Shown in pieces: positions 54,417 through 62,044 of a stretch of 64,000 nucleotides of DNA. Location: assembly GCA_016779485.1 (NCBI GenBank), contig JADHNN010000002.1, positions 64,580 through 128,579 of the forward strand, written 5' to 3'. The translations under genes and the position numbers were made by a program. How positions within the stretch are numbered: position 1 is the first letter of the stretch; each line of letters begins with the position of its first letter. The stretch is from Gammaproteobacteria bacterium (GTDB lineage: Bacteria > Pseudomonadota > Gammaproteobacteria > GCA-002705445 > GCA-002716945). A model generated the notes under the pieces. It was not told the DNA's origin and did not search any database. It worked only from the letters and a program-made list of their open reading frames with translations.

Positions 54417-55958
54417 TTATAATTTACTTATATTATCTTTATCAATCTTAGCATCAAAGATATTTTCTATCTCTTTTAGATTTTCATTATCTTTTATTGA
54501 TTCATACATCTCATTCTTTGAGTTAATGTTTTCTTTTATGGATTGCTTGTATAGGCTGTTAATATCCTCTACATATTCAATTGATAAAACATGGTCAGTC
54601 TTATATTCAGAACATATCAGGATACTAAAGTCTGTGATACATTTTTTTGGATAGGTATTTTCTTTAGCTTTATCAACAAGTAACACTGTCGCATCTTCTC
54701 TTAAATCAAGAATTGCATTATTAGCAAGGTCAAGCATTAAACCTTGAAGTTTAAATTTATCAATAGACAATTTCCATTTAGATAATTCAACTCTAGTGTT
54801 TTTACTTGAATTTAATATTATGCCTTCATCTTTTTTTTTTAAATCTGAATTTGATTTTTTCATATTTACAGATTTACTAATATTATTGTTATTTTTATAT
54901 TCTGTGAATAGAGATATTCTTAATAATATCATGAGCAAGTGATCAGATTTTGAAACTGCAAAATGAATCTGTTCTTTTGCCTGTAATAAAATAGAATACC
55001 AGAGCTGAAGATCCTGAATAGGAACGTTATCGTCCAGGAACTCTAAAGGTAAATTATATTCATTATTATTGAGTTTACGCGATAGTGAGACTTGGAAAAC
55101 TCTCTCAATAAGTAAGTCTAGTAATTTAGTATAGTTAGATATTTTTGAATTATTTAAAATTTCTTTAATGTTTTGGATAGAATTATTAATTAAATTAAGA
55201 GTAATGTCATCAACAATTGAATTATCTATTACGCCAAGTAAATCGATTAATTGTGCTTTTTTTAGCTCACCATTTCCGTAAGAAATACATTGCTCCAATA
55301 TACTCATCGAATCCCTTGCGCTTCCTCGTGCAGAATTAGCAATTAGTTCAGGAACATCGTTATCAGATGAAATATTCTCTTTACTTAAGATATTTGTAAT
55401 ATGATTTGATAGAGATGAAATAGATATCGACTCAAGCTTAAAATGAAGACACCTAGAAATTACAGTTTCAGGTAGTTTATCTGGATCTGTTGTAGCTAAT
55501 AAAAACTTAACATGTTCTGGTGGCTCTTCTATTGTCTTAAGCAAAGCATTAAAACTTTTTATGGAAAGCATGTGAACTTCATCAATTAAATAAATTTTAA
55601 ATCGTGACGAAGTTGGCGCATATTGGACATTTTCCATGAGTGTCCTAGTGTCCTCAACCTTAGTACGTGAGGCGGCATCAATTTCTATTAAGTCAAGATT
55701 ATTATTATTGTCAATCTCAAGACATGAATCACATTTCCCACATGGAGTTTCGCTTATACCCTCTTTACATAAAAGTGATTTTGCAAATATTCTGGCTATA
55801 GTAGTTTTACCAACACCTCGTGTACCAGAAAATAAATACGCATTATGTATTTTATTAAGTTTTATTGAATTACTAAGAGATTGAACACAAAACTCTTGGC
55901 CTACAACCTCATTGAAAAAATGTGGTCGATATTTTAAAGCTAGAGTTTTATTATTCAT
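54417..55958 (-). CDS. dnaX: DNA polymerase III subunits gamma/tau
   Basis: ALKYRPHFFNEVVGQE, GTRGVGKTTIARIFAKSL, zinc region CGKCDSC. Confidence 0.96.
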   Translation of the reverse strand: MNNKTLALKYRPHFFNEVVGQEFCVQSLSNSIKLNKIHNAYLFSGTRGVGKTTIARIFAKSLLCKEGISETPCGKCDSCLEIDNNNNLDLIEIDAASRTKVEDTRTLMENVQYAPTSSRFKIYLIDEVHMLSIKSFNALLKTIEEPPEHVKFLLATTDPDKLPETVISRCLHFKLESISISSLSNHITNILSKENISSDNDVPELIANSARGSARDSMSILEQCISYGNGELKKAQLIDLLGVIDNSIVDDITLNLINNSIQNIKEILNNSKISNYTKLLDLLIERVFQVSLSRKLNNNEYNLPLEFLDDNVPIQDLQLWYSILLQAKEQIHFAVSKSDHLLMILLRISLFTEYKNNNNISKSVNMKKSNSDLKKKDEGIILNSSKNTRVELSKWKLSIDKFKLQGLMLDLANNAILDLREDATVLLVDKAKENTYPKKCITDFSILICSEYKTDHVLSIEYVEDINSLYKQSIKENINSKNEMYESIKDNENLKEIENIFDAKIDKDNISKL

Positions 55959-56623
55959 TATGTTCTATCAAGAAGATGACCTGTTTTTACAAAAATTAAT
56001 GCCCCGTCTTCTAAAGTATATGGTTTATGTTTACTTTGGTGCGGGCTTCTAATCCAAGTATACTTGGGATATTTTCCATACTCATCATAGAATGTCCCAT
56101 TAAGCACAAAAATTTCCTCGCCACCATGATGTTGATGGAAGTTAAACTCAGTATTAGGATCCCACTTCACCAAGGCTGTATTTTCATATTCATGATTATG
56201 TAGGGGCATTACTGCAAGACCTGGTACAAGACCTTGTAGCCATTCTTGTTTATTTGTATTAATGACAACTCTAGTATTATCTGATTTATGGAACTGTCTT
56301 AATTTAACAAAAAGTTTGCAGCCTTTTTTACTAAAAGGAGTATGCTTTGAGCTATCAGGATTTCTTAAATATGTCCCAGCAGGGTAATCTCCATTTTCAT
56401 CAGAAAATGTTCCCTCTAATACAAAAAGTTCCTCACCAGAATCATGTATGTGCTCATCAAAAAAAGAGTTTTGTTCAAAGTCGACTATTGTTGTAGAAAT
56501 TGCATATTCAGAATCTTCATTTCTCTCTAGAGGAGTTCTAATAACTCCATTACATGGTGATACAACAGATGATAATTCATCAGACTGCAGTACTACTTTT
56601 TCATGAAAGTTTTGGTTTAGCAT
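55958..56623 (-). CDS. Bicupin protein, ChrR-like cupin family
   Basis: Two repeated cupin halves: HIHDSGEELFVLEGTFSDENGDYPAGTYLRNP and HQHHGGEEIFVLNGTFYDEYGKYPKYTWIRSP. Confidence 0.85.
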   Translation of the reverse strand: MLNQNFHEKVVLQSDELSSVVSPCNGVIRTPLERNEDSEYAISTTIVDFEQNSFFDEHIHDSGEELFVLEGTFSDENGDYPAGTYLRNPDSSKHTPFSKKGCKLFVKLRQFHKSDNTRVVINTNKQEWLQGLVPGLAVMPLHNHEYENTALVKWDPNTEFNFHQHHGGEEIFVLNGTFYDEYGKYPKYTWIRSPHQSKHKPYTLEDGALIFVKTGHLLDRT

Positions 56624-56627
56624 TTTT

Positions 56628-56960
56628 TTAATCTTTTCTATTATCGATAAGATGTACAGTCAAACCTTCATAAACATCATAAATATCCATTTGACAACAT
56701 AGGCGACTTCTAGACACATCAAAATTTTCTGATCTTTCAAGCATAAATAGTTCCATAGACCCTGGGTCCATTGGTTCAATCTTATCAATCCATTCAGAAT
56801 CAATATGTACATGACAAGTACCACAATTACATGAACCATTACATATAGCTGGTATCTCAGGTATATTGAGTTTTTTTGCAGCATCTAACATTGTGCGACC
56901 TACCGTCATTGTTGTAGTCAATACCTCATCACCTCTAACAAAGTTAATTTTAACTGACAT
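56628..56960 (-). CDS. [2Fe-2S] ferredoxin (adrenodoxin/putidaredoxin-like)
   Basis: CNGSCNCGTCHVHI and RLCCQ cysteine ligands. Confidence 0.9.
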   Translation of the reverse strand: MSVKINFVRGDEVLTTTMTVGRTMLDAAKKLNIPEIPAICNGSCNCGTCHVHIDSEWIDKIEPMDPGSMELFMLERSENFDVSRSRLCCQMDIYDVYEGLTVHLIDNRKD

Positions 56961-58129
56961 CAGTTTTCTCCATATATATCTCTTGTATAAACCTTATTTT
57001 GAACTTTACTAAGCTCTTTACAGCGCCTATTAGTAACTATAAGGCTTGTTTTAGCTAAAAAACTATTAAAATCATCAACCACAGTACATCCAAATATATT
57101 CGTTTTCTTGCCAAGCAGTGGTTCATAAATATATATGGTTTTCCCATTCTTTTTAAGTAGCTTAATTACATCAATAATACTAGATTCCCTGAAGTTATCA
57201 GAATCTTTTTTCATTGCAAGAAGATATATGCCTATGTGTATGGCTTTAGATTTTAAAATATCATCAACAATATACCTTTTTCTTAATTGATTAGATTTTT
57301 TTAAAGATTTAACAATAGCATTTGGGACATTCTTGAAATTAGAACTAAGTTGCAATGTATCCTTCGGTAAACAATAACCGCCAAATCCAAATGATGGATT
57401 ATTATAACCATCCCCTATTCTTGGGTCAGCACATATTCCGTCAATCAATTGTTTGGTATCTATATTTTGACTTAAAGCAAAAGAATCTAATTCATTAAAG
57501 TATGCTACACGCATGGCTAAATATGAATTAGCAAACAATTTTACTGATTCAGCTTCCCTGCTAGTCATGGTAAACGTTTTAACATATTTATTTAAAGATG
57601 AATTTTTAAGAATAGACAAGAAACGTTTTGAATATTTATCGGTATTACCAATAATAATTCTAGAAGGATAGAGGTTGTCATATAAAGCTTTGCCTTCGCG
57701 GAGAAATTCAGGTGAAAAATATATTTTAAGATTTTTATACTTTTGATTTGCGTTATCTGTATATCCAATAGGTAGTGTAGATTTAATAATAATGGGCGCA
57801 TTACATTTTAATTTATTTAGCTTTAATAAAATACTATCAATAGATGAAGTATCAAAGGTATTTTTTAAAGGATCATAATTAGTAGGTGTTGATATTATAA
57901 TAAAATTAGACTTTATAGTTTCTTCATTTACATCAATAGATGTTGATAATTTTAATGGTTTATTTTTTAAATAGCTTTTTATTAATAAATCCTTAATTGG
58001 AGATACTTTTTTATTAATTAACTCAAGTTTAGATGGATTGTTATCATGACAGGTGACAGTATGCTTTACAGCCAGTAAGATTGCGTTAGAAAGGCCTACG
58101 TATCCCATCCCTATTACAGATATTTTCAT
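56960..58129 (-). CDS. UDP-glucose/GDP-mannose 6-dehydrogenase family protein
   Basis: ISVIGMGYVGLSNAILLA, STLPIGYTD, FSPEFLREG, PSFGFGGYCLPKD. Confidence 0.92.
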   Translation of the reverse strand: MKISVIGMGYVGLSNAILLAVKHTVTCHDNNPSKLELINKKVSPIKDLLIKSYLKNKPLKLSTSIDVNEETIKSNFIIISTPTNYDPLKNTFDTSSIDSILLKLNKLKCNAPIIIKSTLPIGYTDNANQKYKNLKIYFSPEFLREGKALYDNLYPSRIIIGNTDKYSKRFLSILKNSSLNKYVKTFTMTSREAESVKLFANSYLAMRVAYFNELDSFALSQNIDTKQLIDGICADPRIGDGYNNPSFGFGGYCLPKDTLQLSSNFKNVPNAIVKSLKKSNQLRKRYIVDDILKSKAIHIGIYLLAMKKDSDNFRESSIIDVIKLLKKNGKTIYIYEPLLGKKTNIFGCTVVDDFNSFLAKTSLIVTNRRCKELSKVQNKVYTRDIYGEN

Positions 58130-58584
58130 ATAAAGCTTTCACCATTTATAATAAATCTTTTATATATGTCTGTTACTAAATATGGACTTTTATATAGTTT
58201 AAGAAATTGTTTAACAATCTGATTAGATACAAGTTCATTTCCTGAGTTCATGTCATCATGAATATTCATTCCTTTGTTTGTCTCCATATATATGAAACCA
58301 TCAAAATCATCATAACCGCATATCTTGAGAACAAAGCTTCTTGTTCCTGTATAAAGTAGTGAGAAATTAAATTTATTGTGTCTTGCTGACGCCTCTATAC
58401 GTCCTCTATCTTCAGAATCTAAAGTGAAATGTAGATTAACTAAATTTTCTTTGAATAATTCAATACTAACATCTACCTCAGACGAAACTTCTACAATTGA
58501 ATGCACGTATGGAACAAGAAAATCAACCGCATGATTTATATTTGTTTTTTCGTTTGGATTAAGTGTTCTAGCTGATTGATTCAT
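58126..58584 (-). CDS. Hypothetical protein, 152 aa
   Basis: Clean ORF with 4-bp overlap to the sugar dehydrogenase; no family recognised. Confidence 0.6.
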   Translation of the reverse strand: MNQSARTLNPNEKTNINHAVDFLVPYVHSIVEVSSEVDVSIELFKENLVNLHFTLDSEDRGRIEASARHNKFNFSLLYTGTRSFVLKICGYDDFDGFIYMETNKGMNIHDDMNSGNELVSNQIVKQFLKLYKSPYLVTDIYKRFIINGESFI

Positions 58585-58657
58585 TTAACCTAAATATTTT
58601 ATCATGTCTCGAATTATATTTTATGGAAATTTATAAATAGATACACATTATAATATA

Positions 58658-58676
58658 GGTAGGTAAGGGATTCGAA
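58658..58676 (-). pseudogene. 3' fragment of a split tRNA-Ser(GGA): T-loop/T-stem/acceptor
   Basis: Reverse strand TTCGAAT CCCTT ACCTACC pairs exactly with the 5' acceptor GGTAGGT and T-stem AAGGG of the fragment at 60567-60640. Confidence 0.85.
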
Positions 58677-58717
58677 TTCCTCCTCATACGCTAGAGACTA
58701 ATAAAATAAGAGTTTTT

Positions 58718-58755
58718 AAAAAAGTGTGTGTAAATTATTACAAAAGTGTGTGTAA
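58718..58755 (+). repeat. Two direct AAAAGTGTGTGTAA repeats, left end of island (candidate arm-type sites)
   Basis: AAAAAAGTGTGTGTAA at 58718-58733 and AAAAGTGTGTGTAA at 58742-58755, 22-bp period. Confidence 0.7.
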
Positions 58756-58761
58756 GGTCAG

Positions 58762-60014
58762 TTACTTTTCATTATCACTAAACTTAAGTTTATATATCCA
58801 TGGTTCTAGGAGAATCTTATTTTCCTTAACATATGAAAGAGGATTTTTAATGATTCTTGTTATTTTCGGATTAATCAAAGCATCAGTAACATGATATATA
58901 TGATATTTATCCGCATATTCTCTTGCTGAACTGACTTCATTATCACTAATTTCAAAAAAACTTTTTTTCTTTGTTTTTGTTGACTTAACTTCTATATATA
59001 TTTTGTTACCATGTTCATCAAAAGACTGAATATCATACCCTGGATAAGATGATAGGTCTTCAAACTGTTTTACAATTTTGTCTGCCATATCACTTCTACC
59101 CATTTTTAGTAACTTATTTCTTTCATAGTCAAATACATGATTTTCACCAGCATCACCAACTTTTTTTGAGGGTTTACTATATGAATAATGATCTTTTTGC
59201 TTTTTCTTTATTTTTTTCTTAGGACTAGAATCAATAATATCTGGGTTAAAATCTTTTACTTCATAGTTTAAATTAACATCCTGTTTTTTGTCAGATTCCT
59301 CAAAGACAGTCTCATCTAAAACCTCTAGAAGGAGACTGCTGCTAGGGTCTAATACAATTTTTCTATAACTATCAACATATCTAGATATATCATCTATAAA
59401 TTCTGATTCTGTAAAATCACCATTGACAAGATCATATGATTTTGTAAAAAATGAACCCCCTTTATAATAGTCTGCAATTCTAATCATATTTTGTGAATAC
59501 TCTCTTATTGTAAAATCTTCAGAGATATCCATGAGATCCATTTCATCAAATTTACTTGCTGGTGAGTATTTAAGATAGTTCTGAACAAATTGATTCTTTG
59601 TTTTAATTATTTTTTCAGTAGTTTTACTATTTGCGCCATATTGCTCTTCAAATTGAGTAGCACCAAGTGCAACTGAAATATGTATTTTCTTTGCATTTCT
59701 TGAAAATAGATAAGAAATGTAAAAACCATCTTGAGTGATTCGGTAATCTCTCTGTCCATGACGGCAATCCATGGTATTCCTGTAATACTGGACTGCCCAA
59801 CAGAACCTTTAACTTTGTAAATCCTTTTGTCAATTAGTCCTGATAATTCATTTGGAATAATATTGATTAATAAGTCATATATTCTATGATCTTTTTTTAC
59901 ATAGTATCGATTAGTATTATCAACTACACGCAAACAATCTCTAATATAATCTTCCCAACCCTGAGAAAATTCTAGTAAGTGTTGCTTTATGTTCGTGTTA
60001 CTCATCAAGTTCAT
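58762..60014 (-). pseudogene. MrcB_N (DUF3578)-DUF3883 restriction-like protein, frameshifted (ORFs 59607..60014 and 58762..59772)
   Basis: Frame 1: KGSVGQSSITGIPWIAVMDREIT; frame 2: TQDGFYISYLFSRNAKKIHISVALGATQFEEQYG, together the MrcB_N pattern; C-terminus GENHVFDYE..GYDIQSFDEHGNKIYIEVKSTKT matches DUF3883. Confidence 0.75.
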
Positions 60015-60351
60015 TATACTTTAATGACTTGCCTTTTGACTTTTCAATTGGATACTTTTTTTCATTACGATCAATTTTTTCATTTATGATTACATCTAAA
60101 TCAAAATCTAATTTGCTGGATATTTTTATAAGATAGATGAATATGTCAGCAATTTCTTCCTTGATCTTTTCTCTTTTTTTAGGATCTGTTATTTCATCTA
60201 AACCGCCACTATTAGACCATTGAAAAATTTCGACTAACTCAGCAACTTCTACCGAAAGTGCCATAGAAAGATTTTTAGGACTATGAAATTGTTCCCAGTC
60301 TCTATCTTTCGTAAACTTTTCTAATCTTTTTCGTATTTTATCAATATTCAT
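59998..60351 (-). CDS. MazG-like / dCTPase-like nucleotide pyrophosphohydrolase
   Basis: Start reset to MNIDKIRKRLEKF; SVEVAELVEIFQW ... EEIADIFIYLIKISSKLD is the EExxE..ExxD MazG-type metal-binding pattern. Confidence 0.85.
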   Translation of the reverse strand: MNIDKIRKRLEKFTKDRDWEQFHSPKNLSMALSVEVAELVEIFQWSNSGGLDEITDPKKREKIKEEIADIFIYLIKISSKLDFDLDVIINEKIDRNEKKYPIEKSKGKSLKYNELDE

Positions 60352-60363
60352 AATTAATCTTAA

Positions 60364-60447
60364 GGTGAGTATGGGATTCGAACCCATGTATGTTTGCACA
60401 TAACTACCTTTCCTAGGTAGCGCATTCGACCACTCTGCCAACTCACC
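60364..60447 (-). tRNA. tRNA-Ser (GGA), intact, carried inside the island
   Basis: Reverse strand GGTGAGT...CTACC TAGGAAA GGTAG...ATGGG TTCGAAT CCCAT ACTCACC; class II variable arm. Confidence 0.94.
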
Positions 60448-60488
60448 GGTATATTACTATCATTGTATCATGCTGGTAACAAACCATT

Positions 60489-60515
60489 AAAAAGTGTGTG
60501 TAAAGTGTATGTAAG
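60489..60515 (+). repeat. Two direct GTGTGTGTAA-type repeats, right end of island
   Basis: AAAAAGTGTGTGTAA at 60489-60503 and AAAGTGTATGTAAG at 60502-60515, 11-bp period. Confidence 0.65.
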
Positions 60516-60566
60516 AGATTTAAGCAAAATCCTTATAAACACTACACTTTAAATTAGTAACATCTT

Positions 60567-60640
60567 ATTCGAACCCTTGTAGCGATTGCTCGCTCACCAC
60601 CTTTCCAAGGTGGCGCATTCGTCCACTCTGCCAACCTACC
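60567..60640 (-). pseudogene. 5' portion of the split tRNA-Ser(GGA): acceptor to T-loop
   Basis: Reverse strand GGTAGGT...CCACC TTGGAAA GGTGG TGAGCGAGCAATCGCTAC AAGGG TTCGAAT, then unrelated sequence instead of CCCTTACCTACC. Confidence 0.88.
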
Positions 60641-60701
60641 ATCTAAAAAATATGAAAATTAATGTACCAGAAAGCTGATGATAATGGATTAGTTTATATT
60701 A

Positions 60702-61913
60702 TCAAATATTTTTATAATTTAGGCTTTTGTTGAACATTATAAGGCCAATAATAAAGAAAATGCTTATACTTAAGATGCCCAATCGTGCATTATCTGAAAA
60801 ATAAGTTACAAGACCAACTAAAAGCGGACCTATAAGGGCAGCAAATTTCCCTAACATATTATATATACCGAAATATTCAGAGTGTTTACCATTAGGTATG
60901 AGGCGTGCAAAGTATGACCTGCTCAAAGCCTGAATACCTCCTTGAACAAATCCTATTAAACATGCTATCAAATAGAATTCATATATACTGTCCAATGAAT
61001 ACGAGAGAAAAGTGATGATGAGATACATAATAAGGCAACCAGAAATTGTAGTTACAACAGAGGATAACTCAGAAATTTTATTAATTATTAGAGTGCCAGG
61101 AAAAGCAATAAATTGAGTTACCAGTAATGCAACAAGTAAATCATAATTAGTAAAGCCTAGGATTAATCCATAATTTATTGCCATCCTTATAATAGTATCT
61201 ACCCCATCAATATAGATCCAATATGAAATTAAGAAAAAAAGAATAGGTCTATTTAGTTTAATTTCTTTAAAAGTATCAATGATATTTGTAGTGTGTATTT
61301 TATAATTAGGTATTTCAGACCAATAGATTATGAGTGGTATCATAAATAATAACCACCACAAAGCTGCAAATACAAATGCAATTTTATTTGACGAGATTAT
61401 CTCTATTGAGGAGTTAGAATTAAAATATAAAAAAACTAAAGTAAATACAAAAGCAATTCCTCCGCCTAAGTAACCTACCGCATAACCCGTTGAAGATATT
61501 TTATCATATTTATGAGATTCAAAATTAAGAAGCATTGAATCATAAAATACATTTGACATCATAAAACCTAATAATGAAATAGAATAAAATATAGAAGCTA
61601 GTACATAACTATCTTTAGTAATAAAAGATAATATTAATGTAGAAAAAATACTCAAGCTTGCAAATATGAGTAAAAATAATTTTTTATTTGAAAACTTATC
61701 AGATAGAAGTCCAAATATAGGTGCGATAAATATAAGGATTAAGCTTGCTGCAGAATTAGATATACCTAGATATAAAGTTCTTTCTGATGATAAAACTGAC
61801 ATTGCAAAATATTCAGCGAAAATTATAGGGAAAAAACCTGCAAGTACTATAGTTGCGTAAGCTGAATTAGCCCAATCATAAAGTACCCAGCTATAAAATT
61901 TTTTAGAATCCAA
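60702..61913 (-). CDS. MFS transporter, UMF1/Atg22-like
   Basis: SWVLYDWANSAYATIVLAGFFPIIFAEYF, FVQGGIQALSRSYFARLIP. Confidence 0.88.
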   Translation of the reverse strand: MDSKKFYSWVLYDWANSAYATIVLAGFFPIIFAEYFAMSVLSSERTLYLGISNSAASLILIFIAPIFGLLSDKFSNKKLFLLIFASLSIFSTLILSFITKDSYVLASIFYSISLLGFMMSNVFYDSMLLNFESHKYDKISSTGYAVGYLGGGIAFVFTLVFLYFNSNSSIEIISSNKIAFVFAALWWLLFMIPLIIYWSEIPNYKIHTTNIIDTFKEIKLNRPILFFLISYWIYIDGVDTIIRMAINYGLILGFTNYDLLVALLVTQFIAFPGTLIINKISELSSVVTTISGCLIMYLIITFLSYSLDSIYEFYLIACLIGFVQGGIQALSRSYFARLIPNGKHSEYFGIYNMLGKFAALIGPLLVGLVTYFSDNARLGILSISIFFIIGLIMFNKSLNYKNI

Positions 61914-61924
61914 AATCGATTTTA

Positions 61925-62010
61925 GGAGACGGTGGGATTCGAACCCACGAGAGCTTTGACACCCTAACGGTTTTCAAGACCGGCCCATTCAACCACTCTG
62001 GCACGTCTCC
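61925..62010 (-). tRNA. tRNA-Ser (TGA)
   Basis: GGAGACG/CGTCTCC acceptor; anticodon stem-loop CGGTC TTGAAAA CCG; long variable arm; GTGGG TTCGAAT CCCAC. Confidence 0.95.
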
Positions 62011-62044
62011 GTAAGACGGTATTATAGATGAAAAGTAATAACTA

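Larger units (their letters stand above)
58665..60573. mobile_element. Integrase-less mini-island inserted in the T-loop of tRNA-Ser(GGA)
   Basis: ATTCGAA direct repeat at both ends (58670-58676 and 60567-60573); deleting one repeat plus the intervening DNA restores a complete 86-nt class II tRNA-Ser; carries a replacement tRNA-Ser and two cargo genes. Confidence 0.75.

Noticed and set aside
56660-56884. 74-aa alternate-frame ORF inside the ferredoxin gene
   Set aside because: Shadow frame; the ferredoxin frame has intact cysteine ligands
60352-60441. N-terminal 30 aa of ORF 59998..60441 (MAEWSNALPRKGSYVQTYMGSNPILTLRLI)
   Set aside because: This is a translation of the tRNA-Ser(GGA) gene at 60364-60447, a known annotation artefact; the MazG-like gene most likely starts at MNIDKIRK (60351)
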